From: Augochlora pura
Lineage: Eukaryota; Arthropoda; Insecta; Hymenoptera; Halictidae
Direction: 5' to 3'
DNA length: 64,000 nt
Assembly (NCBI RefSeq): GCF_028453695.1
Contig: NC_135778.1
Coordinates: 34,771,214-34,835,213 of the forward strand
Made by a program: the position numbers and the translations under genes. Below, piece after piece: positions 13,451-24,444 of the stretch. The notes under the pieces are model-generated. The model worked only from the letters and a program-made list of their open reading frames with translations. It was not told where the DNA came from and searched no databases. How positions within the stretch are numbered: the stretch's first letter is position 1; each line of letters begins with the position of its first letter.

Positions 13451-16400
13451 GGAAGGCACGTTGCACGGTGCACGCTCGATGAGCCTGCAGGGCAAACAGT
13501 AGACGGTGCATAATTTCTACCTTCGCTCTCGCTTGTTCTCCGGCTGCCTTATCGTTTCCCGCGGTTGTGTGTGTCGTCGCCAGTCGTGTGTTACTTTTGC
13601 TCGAACGAAATTTCTCGATATCAGCTTGCTGGCTCGTTTCCGCCTGCGAACGAACGTATCGGCGAACACGGATCACGAGAGGAGACGTTTTGCTGGACTG
13701 TTTCAGGGAACGGAAGCAAGGACGGCAAAGGCGGCAAGGACGCGGCGGCGCCGTGCGGTGGGCCCTACGCTGGTGAGTTAACATTTCGAGCTATCGATAC
13801 GTCGGTTCGATTCGATCTACCGCGCGACGCGACGTCGTTTCCAGCGAGATGGAACGTAACCGAGGGCCGGCGAAACCGCTCGAAAAACGGTCCGCGTCGC
13901 GGTCCTTGGGACAAACACTCTGTTCCAGGAGGTACGCGGCGGCCGCGTCTATTTTTAGAGAACGAGCGAGTTAGGCTTAACCCTTCGGCGGCCGTTCTTC
14001 TTTGTTTTCTTAGAGTGTCAGCGGTATTTTACTCGGATCGTTGCTGTTCATTGTGTACGGTCGGTCTCGATCAGAGTTCGGCATCGTTTGAACTTGTTCG
14101 AGGAAATATTTATGTGAGATTATTACGCGAATCAATTCCTCGTATTTGAATATTTTGGTCATTGTTCAATATACTAGAAAACGTGAGTAATATCAAAAAT
14201 AATTAAAGCAGTACGTGTTGATCGAATTACAATTATATTCGAATAATGAAGCAGCGATTCGATCGAGCTGCTAGATCGAAATCTTCATCGATCACTGCAT
14301 TCTCAGCTTCTGGAATACGTAGATATCGATCATTTGTTCTCGATCTTTATTGTAAAAATGTGGCTGTTCGTCCGTATATATAAATAAATTAAACACGTTC
14401 GTCGCCCAAGGATCGTCGCGGAGGCTCGTCGAAAGGAACGCGTATCCGAATCGGTGGATCCGTTCGATTTCGAGGCCGGCACCGACCGATCCACGGCCGC
14501 AGATCTAGCGATCTAGCTGGTCGACATTGGCGCGATCCACGGAATAGGATCGTTCAAAAATATCCGTCCCTCTTCTCCCGCGACGAGGGTGTTTACTTGC
14601 CCCGCGTTTCTCACCGAACCGGTCTATTAATATTCGCCGGGTATTTTCGGAAACCACCGCTTACGCGACACCGCCGAAAGAAGAACAGCAGGAAGAGATG
14701 TACAGAGACGATAGAGAGCGGAGTCTCGCTCTGGGAGCCGTACCGAATCGTTTCTGCCGATCGCGCGGGGTCCATCCGTTCCCCAGCGTGTACGAGGCGA
14801 ACCGGGGACGCCGCGGATCGGACACGCCCAACAAACGCACGCTATCGGCGTTATCGACCCGCACGCGTCCCTCTTCTTCGCAGACTTTTCCACCCGCGAG
14901 TTTCGCCGCGCCGGTCCTTCCCCATCTTTTCCATCGAGACGCGATCTATCTCGATCCTTTCTCCGCCGTCGATCTCGGCACACGCGTCCGCCCCTCCGAG
15001 CTCTCGGGACCGCGCGACGACAACGCGAACAGATTCCGTTGGACGATCCATTTTGCCCGTCGATAACTCTTCGAATCGGTCACGAGTTGACTGCTGATTT
15101 AACCCTCTCAGTACCGAAGAACGATGTATCGTTATTGGCTATTATTGAAAAGATAGTCCTCTTAATATTTTTATTAAACAACAATTTCATTTCTTTTTTC
15201 TTCTCCCTTTCTGAATTAGTCATTTATTAGGCTTTTCAAAATTCTTACAATTTCTTTGCGAAACTTGATCAAATTTCGTCAAACGCGTTTTAAACATTTC
15301 GCTCAGATACAGACTCTTTTGGCCGGTACTAAGAGGGTTAAACCTCTTAGTGTCGAAGAACGATGTATCGTTATCGGCTACACTTGAAAACATATTGTTT
15401 CCTTAATATTTTTACTAAATAACAATTTCATCTCTTATTTCTCCTCCCTTTTTGAATTCGGCGATCATTAAATTTTACAAAACTTGCAATTTCTTTCCAA
15501 AACTTTGTCAAACTACATCGTACGAATTTTGTACATTTCGCTCGGATACGCGGGACTCTTTTGGTCGGCGCTAAGAGGGTTAACGTTAAAATAATATAAT
15601 TAAAATAATATTGCATTGCCGTATGAAAGTTTTAACAACAAATTTATCCTTTGAACATTCGATGAATTTGTTTTTTATTTATATATGTGCCGGAGAATGC
15701 CTATTTTTACGATAAAGAACGTCGCATCGAGCTGCTATAATTTCGTGAAAAAATAACTCACAGTAATGTGGCTGGGCTTATTTTTATGGGAAAAGTCTCT
15801 GCTTCGAGCCCTTTTCATTTTCATTACCGGAGAAAATTCTTGCCCGGTCGAACGAAGAAAAATGTACAAGTTAACCCTTAAATGCATGATGATGTATATT
15901 TACATCAGTGTTTTCTTCCGTACATAATTTCATAATTTTTTTTTCTTTTTTTTTAATTTTTTTTTTTTTTAAAATATACTTTTTGGAAAAAAAATTTTTT
16001 TTTCTTTATTTTTCCCTTAATCTATATTTAAGTAACTACTTGTTTCAATTTATTGTATTTAAAAAGGAAAAATCATGCATTTAAGGGTTAAAGATCTCAA
16101 CAAAAAAAAATGATCCAAGATCCTTGAAAAAATTCAAGATCCGTCCACGCGGTATGAAAAATTTGTTCGATCGAATTTAGAATCGTCGCGTTTGTAGAGC
16201 ATTCGAGGCAGACTTGATTCCAGCGGTGAAAGTGTCGAGATTATAAGTTACAGCAGGTCGCAGTCAAGGGGTAAACGCGAAGCTAGAAGTGCCATCGGAA
16301 CCTTGGCCGATCGATCTCGTATCTAGAGGCAGGGAAAACTAGACAAAGGTTCGAAGCGCGTGTCCGCCGAGGTGGTTGCAACGGAAAGTCCGTTCCGGAG

Positions 16401-17167
16401 GCTCGAGATCGTCTCGAAGCCGCCTTGGAAAATCCGATGCCCGACGATATTTCGACAGCGTGTTCGCGGATCCGCGTCGACGAGGCTCGTTTAAAGTCCG
16501 CCGGAAAGAGGGTCGATTGTCATGCGGCTGGCGGACAATTGGCATCGGGCATTAACATATAGCGAGAGTAAAAACGTGGCGAAAATGCTTAAGCGCTTTC
16601 CGAGGTTCTATACGTCCTCCAGCTGATATACGTAAGACCGTTCGGTCGGCTCCGCGGGAGGAAAGTGGGACGTCGGGAAGACGCGCGCAGTGGAACGAGA
16701 CACCAATTTTCTTGGACACAGTTGGCCAATCGTCGACGCGTTTTACAGTGTAGCTTTGTTTAATTTTTAATGAGCGATCGTGGCGTTAGGAGACGCCGAG
16801 CCACGAACGAGGCAGGAGAGAATTGATAAGTAGAAATTTATTTTTAAAATTTTATTTTAATTTCATGTAAAAGTAATTTTGGTGGCCGTCGCTAGAGGAT
16901 ACGATTGCAAAGGGTTAAAGATTTAACGAAACTAGAATAGAACATTTCGTCAATTGGCCGATGGTATTGGAGAGAAAATACGTGTCCTGTTCCATTGTGG
17001 AACGCTCGTCGAGCGGTCGAAGTGCCAAAGTGTCGAGGCGTCTTAGGTAGGAGAATGCTGTGACCTTTTGCGTTTCAGCGGCCGAGTGCGGGGACGCGCC
17101 GAAGAAGAAAGGATTCTTCAAGGGTTTCTGGAAGAGGTCGCGGCACTACTCGCTGGAAAACCAATAG
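1..17167 (+). CDS. Large disordered Ser/charge-rich protein, 3' ten exons (5' end outside window)
   Basis: I do not recognise this protein. Ten exons join in phase: 1-144, 1049-1232, 1325-1460, 1617-2706, 2941-4118, 4384-4671, 4737-5104, 5261-5571, 13707-13772 and 17079-17167 (TAG). They give 1283 residues with no internal stop, which supports the model across introns of 8.1 and 3.3 kb. Residues below count from the window start. Seen: a DDGYMSMNGRKAK segment (about 52); a Glu/Asp run (about 221-257); many Ser/Arg/Glu blocks; a polyproline run (about 470-480); a possible coiled coil (about 758-800); a Gly/Ser/Asn patch; and PETPVFARGSDVPRTP in exon 7. Exon 8 carries LEQAIIGTELLRLAGGP. The end is basic and aromatic, KGFFKGFWKRSRHYSLENQ. 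SSIP inside RSSIPRSSS fits an SxIP EB1-binding motif, which is only inference. A cytoskeletal scaffold is a guess. The gene is certain; its function is unknown. Confidence 0.85.
150..775. repeat. Degenerate TCC/CCN pyrimidine repeat inside intron 1 of gene 1
   Basis: About 620 bp of imperfect trinucleotide-type repeat built on TCC and CCN units. It reads as polyproline or Ser/Thr-rich on the plus strand and as Gly-rich or Glu-rich on the minus strand. It lies between the donor after 144 and the acceptor before 1049, and these two ends join in phase (GLTPDDESPSL then GHQSEDDGYM). I therefore treat it as intronic and not as a proline-rich protein. The plus-strand frame that enters it stays open to 821, so retention would lengthen the protein before a stop. 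Confidence 0.75.
4672..4736 (+). other. Short GC-AG intron with tandem CAG acceptors in gene 1
   Basis: The exon ends at GAG (4669-4671) and is followed by gcgagt, a GC-type donor. The intron is 65 bp, AT-rich and ends in tcccag followed by two more CAG triplets. Splicing in phase 0 keeps the long frame (SRRE, then QQIPAERR). Reading through instead stops at 4804-4806. The repeated CAG offers NAGNAG acceptors at 4736, 4739 and 4742, each changing the protein by one Gln. Confidence 0.65.
9186..9285. other. Assembly gap of 100 N
   Basis: Exactly 100 N, the usual placeholder for a gap of unknown size. It lies just after a CpG-dense block and before an AT-rich stretch, so sequence may be missing from intron 8 of gene 1. 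Translations across it are meaningless. Confidence 0.99.
9561..9811. mobile_element. TTAA-flanked MITE-like element (piggyBac type), 251 bp
   Basis: Starts TTAACGCCTTGCACTAT and ends with the imperfect reverse complement (ATAGTGCGAGAGGTTAA). Both ends carry TTAA and there is no coding capacity. The subterminal AACGAGTC followed by CTCGTGG recurs near 11239. TTAA targets with short terminal inverted repeats are typical of piggyBac-type MITEs; assignment to that superfamily is inference. Confidence 0.6.
11210..11336. mobile_element. Left end of a second copy of the TTAA/AACGAGTC element
   Basis: Begins TTAACACCTTGCCGTGC and continues with AACGAGTC and CTCGTGATGG, matching the left end of the 9561 element. 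No clear right end was found before another TTAA element starts at 11337, so it may be truncated or interrupted. Confidence 0.4.
11337..11750. mobile_element. TTAA-type MITE-like element, about 414 bp
   Basis: The left end is TTAACACGTTGACGACGGC. The right end read on the minus strand is TTACACGTTGACGCCGGC. The ends differ by one substitution and a one-base deletion. The interior is AT-rich without coding potential. It lies in intron 8 of gene 1. Confidence 0.6.
13420..13448. repeat. Homopolymer of about 29 G
   Basis: Uninterrupted G run preceded by a purine-rich GGGGGAGAG stretch, about 260 bp before exon 9 of gene 1. Runs this long are error-prone in assembly, so the true length is uncertain. 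G-quadruplex formation is possible but not shown. Confidence 0.9.
15099..15341. mobile_element. TTAA MITE-like element, tandem copy 1
   Basis: About 243 bp. Left end TTAACCCTCTCAGTACCG; the right end read on the minus strand is TTAACCCTCTTAGTACCG. The interior includes CGAAGAACGATGTATCGTTAT and an AT-rich core, both shared with the next copy. The TTAA at 15338-15341 is shared with copy 2. Confidence 0.75.
15338..15583. mobile_element. TTAA MITE-like element, tandem copy 2
   Basis: About 246 bp, same orientation as and clearly homologous to copy 1 (shared GAAGAACGATGTATCGTTAT and ACAATTTCAT). The left end TTAAACCTCTTAG is slightly diverged; the right end read on the minus strand is TTAACCCTCTTAGCGCCGA. 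The head-to-tail pair shares one TTAA. Confidence 0.75.
15871..16091. mobile_element. TTAA MITE-like element with perfect 20-bp terminal inverted repeats
   Basis: The first 20 bases, TTAACCCTTAAATGCATGAT, recur exactly as the reverse complement at 16072-16091. The interior is about 180 bp and very T/A-rich with no coding potential. The undecayed ends suggest a young insertion relative to its neighbours. Confidence 0.8.
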
Positions 17168-18662
17168 CCCAGGTGCGGCAACAGGGTGGCGGGCCAGCAA
17201 CGGCACCGACACGCGTCCAGACAGCAGCAATCCACTTCGTACCGGCAGCAACGCGTCACTCTGGCGAACGGGCCTTGCTGCTGCGTCGTCCAATAGCTAC
17301 GATAACTTCGGTCGATGCCGCCGAACAACGGCGATCTCGATCGATACGTCGTCTATGGTCCCTCCACGACAAATCGACTCCACCTTTTGTTTCACTCGAC
17401 GCGGACACGGACTCGGACACACGACTGGACAACTGGACTCCCGACACGATCAAAATATGGCGACAGCGACGATCTTCCGACCAAGCGACTTCAAGACCCG
17501 GACACACTGACCACCGAGAGACAAGCCTCCAAACACCCATGACCCACGGATCGATCTTTCTGCACGCGATCTACAAGTTTCCTCTACCTTGACTCGTTTC
17601 CGTTTTGCGTTCCGCCATTTCGGGAGAAGAGACGCGCGCGACGCGAGCGCGCGGGATCGTTCGCGGAAAGGTTTTTTGCATTTTATACGAGGCCACGGTG
17701 GAGTCCCGGTTGTTCGCATCGTTCGGCGAGATCGCGCGAGACAGTCAGTTTTAATTTGTTACGGCGCCCTATCGTTTCTCGATAGATACCGTGTGTCCCA
17801 TATACGAATCGAGCTAAGATCGAACTCGAAAACGAACAAGAAAATTTTTATTTCAAGAAAAGCTTACGCGTACTTGTAAATTAAAGTCTCGGCTTTCTTG
17901 TGGCACCCAAGAATTTTAGTTTGCAATTTTTTTGTTGAGAGTTTATGGTCTTTTGAAGGAGAAGCGCGCCGTCATCTTTAGAACATCGCGCGACACAATT
18001 AAAATGAGGTGATATTCGAAGCGTTGTAACTTACCTGGGAAATATCATACGACGATGCAGCTTAGCTTATTTTAAAGCTTAAAGTCTCTACTTTGAGCGC
18101 TTTTTAGTCGTTTCGTTAGAAAAAATTTTTGCAACTAGTCACAGACGAAAAATTAGAAGCTATCGCTTTGGAAATAATGTCGAATTCAAATATTTGTGCA
18201 TCGATGGAAAAATCGTTCTTTCCGTAAAGATGAACGCAAACTTAAAAGATCGGAGTCTCATCTTTTTAATAATTTTATTAAAATGGATCTACGGCCTCTG
18301 CTCACCGCATGCGAAACTTTAAAAGAAACATGCGCCGCGAGCATTAAATCGAGGCTCGGCGCATCTCGCTTGCAAAATAATTAGCGTACGATCTGTTGCA
18401 ACTTTGCGCGACGGAAGGACGTGCAACAGCATGCCTAAAATCATTTTAAAGCTCCTTGTTTCAATTTCGTTAGCAATAAATCCTGTTCCACGGGGAACAG
18501 CCGCGACACCGAATATTCGGCCGACCGAGGCTCCAGCGTGCGCGATTCTACAAAATCAACGCCGTTGAGATATCGATACAGGGTAATTCCGTGGAAATTT
18601 ATACAAAGTTTGATACATTCGCAAAATTTCTATCGAGCTCGAGAATCGGTTCGGCGCGGGGG

Positions 18663-18749
18663 GCGCAGCGACGAGAGCTTGACACTTGCGCGCGCAGCGA
18701 CGAGAGCTCGACACTTGCGCGCGCAGCGACGAGAGCTCGACACTTACGC
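18663..18749. repeat. 29-bp minisatellite, three copies
   Basis: The unit begins GCGCAGCGACGAGAGC and starts at 18663, 18692 and 18721, with one or two differences between copies. It is a direct tandem array without spacers, so it is not CRISPR-like. No coding frame is convincing. Confidence 0.85.
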
Positions 18750-19408
18750 GTGCGCTCGCGAGCAAGAATTCTCTTCTTCCGAAAAGATCCAGCGATCCAA
18801 GTGAGACCCGAAAACCCGGTTGATCGACCCGCACACGATGCACTCGATGGACTCGGTGCACACCTGATGCATCACCCTGTTTCCCCGACGCGTCCGAACG
18901 CCGCGGCGCGTTGCACGCGTTCCGCGTGTAACACGTTTGGTTTCCGTTGATTCTTCCTTTCGCAATCGACGCGCGCGCTACGCGAAAACGTTCCAGATAG
19001 ATAGGCGGGTGACGAAGTATTAATCGTCTCTCGAGAAAGAGACGAAACCGTGACGAGAGATCATGCGTCTCCGTTTATCGCCGACACGATTGAAATTTTC
19101 TTGGAAACTTGTGCGGACGTCTCTAGCGCTTTTGTGTTGCTCCACGCACGATATCGAATCTTCTCCGAGTATTATTTTGCTTTTCTATTTTCTATCGAGA
19201 GAGAGAGAGAGAGTGAGAAAAAAAGAATGTGTGATTCTCTGTTTCTTTACCAACATTACCGTTCATTCGTACGACTATTCTTTTCATTTTTTTTTTATCA
19301 TTACTATTATTATCACGATTATATTGTTCCACGAAGCGAAAGTAAAGAGAGATTAATTTTTCTTGTACAGACGTCGAGGCGCGCTCCTCGCGCCGTTATT
19401 TGTTGCGA

Positions 19409-19447
<39 letters not shown>
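19409..19447. repeat. (ATT)n microsatellite followed by TTG/TCG triplets
   Basis: About 13 ATT units, continued by shorter TTATT, TTG and TCG triplet runs to about 19530. It produces long open frames of hydrophobic residues that should not be read as protein. Confidence 0.9.
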
Positions 19448-21890
19448 TCGATTATTATTTATTACTACCGTTGTTGTTGTTGTTGTCGTCGTCGTTGATG
19501 TTGTTGTTATCGTTAGCGTTGTTACAGTCGTTATTATGATTTCTTTTGTCTCGGGCTATCTGAAATGCACACCGCTACACGAAATAAAGAAGAGGAGAAG
19601 AAAAGAAAAGAAACGGAGAACGTAAAGGGAAAGTGATAAAAGTGGAAAGGGAGGATGAAACACGCGCGTGTGCACGGGTGTACGCGTTGTGTAGTACGCG
19701 AGGGCGTGTACGCGCACAAAAAAGAAAAACGGCGAGAGAAAAAAATGAGAAAAGGAGGAAAAAAGGGTTAAAAACCACAGAGGGAGAGGAAACATTATTA
19801 CGGAGTGGTAACAATTATTATTACGATTTAACTAACGAATTACTTACTATTATTGATAATCGGTATTATTATTAATAATACGTATATAATGCATATACAT
19901 AATATAGATGATTGAGATTATATAGCTGATAATATAAACGAACGGTGGCGCTAAACTACAAAGGTTATATTTAGAATAATTTTGTCGGATTCGATCGCGA
20001 TCGGTAACGATGAAAACGAAAGCACGTAGGTACGGTTTTTCTCGGGAGATTTCGGACAAAAATTGAAGGAAAATGAAAAAAGAGGAAAAAGTCGATCGTA
20101 CGGAGAGTCGCTTGAATGCCAAAGACCGCCTCAAGGTGTGTTCACAAGTATAATAATTCCACGTGTACGTAACAAAACGGAGAAGAAAATGGAAAAATGC
20201 AGTCGTAAATAAAAAAAAAAAAAAGAGAATACGAAGGAGAAAGCGGAAGAGAAACAGGTGAGGAGGGAGTACAATAATCGCTCGATCGCTCGCTCGCATG
20301 CGGATGGATCCGTTCCTCGCGATCAATTCGAGACGGGGGGTGGGGGATCTACGGCGATCTATCGCCGAGGATCGCGCGCGAATGGAACGGACGAACCAGA
20401 GACACGGGTCTCTCTTTTCGTCGTCCCTTTTATCGCGCGCGCGCGAAAAGACGCCGCTCTCCGAACGGGATCCCCGCGTTCTCACCGTCTCCCGGCCCTT
20501 CGACGGCCGTTCGAAGGGCCCCGGGTAGACGGGACACGAGGAACGGAGAAAACGGGGCGGGGAAAAAACACGGTATAGCGCTCGCGAGCACGAATTATTC
20601 GGCGGGAAGTGAAGACGATAGATTTTGATATGATTAAAACTAGGCTCGGCGCGCCGGCTCTGTTCGACCACGATTCTTTCGTAGTGGCGCGGGACGAGGC
20701 GCACGGTGGCGAAGGAGAGAGAGACGCTCGCTGTCGCTTGTTAGTCGCGGGGACTGTAAATAACGATTTGCAACGAGCGCCGGCACGTTCCCACGGCGGA
20801 CCGCGAAACGCGCGCGAAACGTGGAACGCGAGCGTCGCGCGTTCAACGAACAAAATGGGTAGAACGGGTTTTACGGAGACGCCGCGCGGCGTGGGTTCAC
20901 GGGCGGTCTCCCGGATCACACAGGGCGGACTCGAATGGGCATTTCCGGGGCATGATCTGCTCCCAAAATCGGCGCGGCGAGAGGGGCTGTTCTCGTCGTT
21001 GCTCTAGGTGCGCGCGTGAAAACACCTTTCTCGACAAGGTACACCGACCCGGTGCGGAAGGTGAAAGGTGAGAGGAGTAGGAGGAGGGGGGGGGGGGGCA
21101 AGAGGCGAGAGGCGACAAGGTAGTTCAATAAAGGTTAATGCTACTGAATCTCGATGCCAGTTGAATGCACCACCTTCGTAGTGACTAGTCTGCGGACTTG
21201 GTCGACGCACGATGCGCGAACCGATCCAAACGGAGAGAGAGACCGCGAATCCGTTCTCTTTCATTTCCGATCCCTTGCCGCTTTGAACGGAAGCCCTCGC
21301 GGTCGTCTACGAAATCTGGCGCAGCGCTCGAGAGAGCTCGATCTTCGAATCGTTGTAACTTCGTGTAAAAAAATCGGACGACGATGCGTTTTAACTCGTT
21401 TCGAAGGCTGAAGCTTCTATTTTCATCGGCTCCCGATTCCCATCGAGGCTCGAACGGAAAAAGGAAAGTGGCCGCGTCAAACGTTCGGAGAATTTGAAAA
21501 TTCGCACGGGAACGTAGAAAATTTTATCCTCGGCTAAAAAGTAGGCGAATTTGAAGATCGAAGTCTAAGCTTTGCAACAGGCTTGGAGTTTTTGGTCAAC
21601 GATTTTTGCTGGCGATTCTGTGGCGCTTCGAATCGGAAGTGCCGCCGTCTTCTTAGGAACAAAACTCGGTTGAGAAGAACTCGAATCGTTTACCGACGCT
21701 GCAGCCACCTTTCAATTTAATTTCGCGATCCTGAATCAATCGGAACTACCGAAATCTACGCTCTCTGGATCGGCAGCCCATCGTGCGACGATCGATCGAA
21801 CGATCGCGTTCCTCCTCGATCGTTGCAGCGTCGACGATCGGGCCGCGGATTCACCGCGATGCGCGAGGACCGCCGACGCGGTGGCCCTCT

Positions 21891-22240
21891 TTAACCCTTT
21901 GACCGGAAACGATCGACGCAGACAATGCCTGCGAAACGTTTCGATGCTCTTCCGACGCGCGTCCGCCGGCGATGTAATTGCAACGATTATCGAAAGTCCG
22001 TTGTCTTACCATTATCTGCGCAGTTAAAACGATTAGAATTTTTTCGATTGCAATCGTTTCATAGAAGCGGGAGATAATTTATATTTATCGTACGCGCGAC
22101 ATCGCTTGAACAATTAAATATTGATTTTTATTCGGACTCGGAAAAAAACGGATTAACGTTTACAACCGATCGATTGTTCCTAGAAATCGGGAATCGATAT
22201 AACGAGTCCCGCTCGCCGAAGTGCGGCAAGGGGTCAACGT
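21891..22240. mobile_element. Decayed TTAA-type element
   Basis: The left end TTAACCCTTTGACCGG is matched loosely by a right end that reads GTTGACCCCTTGCCGCACTT on the minus strand, with a mutated TTAA. AACGAGTC near the right end links it to the elements at 9561 and 11210. Boundaries are approximate. Confidence 0.4.
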
Positions 22241-22850
22241 TATCCGATACCTCCGTTATCGGATCGTTGCGTCGAATTATTTTCGAATTATTCTATAGAA
22301 AAAGATCCCTTCGATTTCCGTTAATATAGCGCGATAATTGAGAACTCCTGTAATAATCTTCCGGCAAATGTTCCACGAACTACGGCCGGCAAACCGCAGT
22401 CGATCGAACCGCCTCGCATTCCTTCGCGTGCTGTGATTTTTAGTCAGCTTTGCTCGAACGTTGACGTTGAAGCACGATTAAAAATACGGCGGCGGCGAGC
22501 CCGTCGAGGATGCCGACGAATGACTTCGTTAAACTGCGACAAAATCGTCGCGCCGAGCGTCAACCGTATCTTCGAGTTCGACCACACGGACAAAGGGTTA
22601 ACGATTGAGCGACATATCCGCGGTCCGGCAATCGATCGATCACAACACCGACACACAGAGAGAGTGAGAGAGAGAGAGCTTACGAAATCGAGTCGGAAAG
22701 TTTGCAGAACCGTATGCCTTATCGAACGTTGGAACCGCGCGAGAGTGGACTAAATCAACTTTGTGGTTGAAAAATCAACTTATTTCGGGCTCTCGCGCGC
22801 GTCTTTATCGCGTAAGTAAGAGAGGGGAGGATGAAAGAGGATGCCTTTAG

Positions 22851-22887
22851 AAAGAGAGAGAGAGAGAAAGGGAGAGAGAGAGAGAGA
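22851..22887. repeat. (GA)n microsatellite
   Basis: Interrupted AG/GA dinucleotide tract. A similar tract lies at 22659-22679. Confidence 0.85.
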
Positions 22888-24415
22888 ATCGTTTCAACCG
22901 TGGCCAAGGGAATATTGTCGACAATCAACGGTGTATCGTCTCGGACGTTCGTCGGCCATGTAACATATTTTTTTAATCGCTTCTATCGGTCGCTCTAACG
23001 CCGTTGGCCTAACAGCTGTCTGAGAATCTGTATCGTGGAGACGAACGGACACGCGTGCGACAAGAATCCCTTCGGCTGCATCGCAATTAGACGCTGCATC
23101 GCGGACCAAATCGCGTCCGATCGGTTCGCCTAACAAGCGGCCGAGAAACAAACCCAATCTGTGTGTGCTCGGGGCGCACAAACCGCTCTCTGTGTTTTCT
23201 TCCATTGGAACCTTGTTGTACTTCCACACGGCGTTCGGTTTCGTTGCCAAACAAGCGACTTCGCGGAAACGGCATCTTCACGAAAATCGCAAACATTGGC
23301 GAAGCGTATAAATAGTCTGATAAATCGGCCCGACGTTTCATCTGCCATAATTTTATAACGGGCAGTCGCGCGATCGCGAGCCTTGGCTCGCTTTAAAAGG
23401 TGAACTTTCTATTTCGACCAATGCCGCGTGTTCCATCGTGAAACGATTTCTGCCACGAGAGAAATAAACGAATGAACAAGCGTGATAATTTGTTGAGAAT
23501 CGATTCGATTTGAACGCTTTTACGCGGCGCGAACACGATTTCGTTCCGCCGAGAGAATCGGGATATTATATCGTGTATAAATCGAAGCCTTGAGCATTCG
23601 AACGTTGCTGTAAAAATCGGCCGCGCCGCGCGATTTTCCCCGGAGTCCGCGCGCGTTTACGACGGGAGGGGCCCGAAATCGAAACCGGTTCGAGACCTTC
23701 GGTCTCCGAAATTCTCTTGCACAATGGAGCTAATGAGATCGAGAGTGTAATTGTTACGCAATCGGTTGTCGCCGAGAACGCGGCTTGTAAAACCGGCGGC
23801 CGTGAACTTGATCGCACGCGACGACGGTAATGAACACCGCGCGGTGACGAGCGGCGACAACGGGGTTTGGTCGCGGCAGTCGTCTAATTAGGACGCAGCC
23901 TTGCACGATTAGTGTATAGTTGTACGATTTAACGGGTAGAGGACAAAAGAGTATGTAATAATCACACTTAACGACTTAACGAACGACTCCCGGCCGGCGG
24001 AGTGGTTCTAGTACAAAATCGATAGCTTTACCAGTTTAAAGGAGAACGATGACGAACGACGACGAGGAGGAAGAAGATGATGAAGATGAAGAAGAAAGAG
24101 AGAGACAGAAGATGTGGAGAAGAAGCATAAGCAGGAGAAGATTGGGAAAGAGAGGAACTGAAAAAAAAAGGAGTGAACGTACGGGAAAAAATAAAGGGTG
24201 GTTCGATTCGAGCTCTGCCAGTCGAACGATTACACAGGTGTCGAAACTCTCGAAGCTCTCGGCTCTCGACTTCGAATGGAGTCGCATAAGTATATGTACG
24301 TGTGTCGCGGGTGTGTGCCATGACTTTGCTAACGCGTCGATCATTTCTATTCCTGCGGGGGCGTCGGCGACAATCGCCTCTCGAACGGCTACCGGAAGTG
24401 CTTCGGAGACAATCG

Positions 24416-24444
24416 AGAGTGAGAGAGAGAGAGAGAGAGAGAGA
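24416..24444. repeat. (GA)n microsatellite
   Basis: Nearly perfect GA dinucleotide tract of about 29 bp. The open frame that runs through it from 24049 is Glu/Arg-rich because of this and other purine tracts. Confidence 0.85.

Larger units (their letters stand above)
5572..13706 (+). other. 8.1-kb intron 8 of gene 1
   Basis: Bounded by the donor gtaagc after 5571 and the acceptor tttcag before 13707. It has no exon I can support. Its first 200 bp stay open in the exon frame and encode an Arg/Ser/Glu-rich tail before a stop at 5769-5771. The remainder holds an AT-rich interspersed repeat (about 6590-7030), CpG-dense blocks at about 8300-9180, 9840-11000 and 11950-12720, the 100-N gap, TTAA elements and a long G run near the 3' end. 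The many ORFs in the CpG-dense blocks occur in several frames on both strands and look like composition artefacts. Confidence 0.7.
13773..17078 (+). other. 3.3-kb intron 9 of gene 1
   Basis: Lies between the donor gtgagt after 13772 and the acceptor cgtttcag before 17079. It contains a CpG-rich block (about 14400-15060), two tandem TTAA elements, a third TTAA element with perfect terminal repeats, and one copy of an interspersed repeat (about 15725-15870). No exon could be supported. Confidence 0.65.

Noticed and set aside
18663..18749. CRISPR array
   Set aside because: Three direct units with no spacers, in a eukaryotic intergenic region. This is a minisatellite.
19050..19625. 191-codon hydrophobic plus-strand ORF
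   Set aside because: Driven by ATT and TTG/TCG triplet repeats that encode runs of Leu, Tyr and Val.
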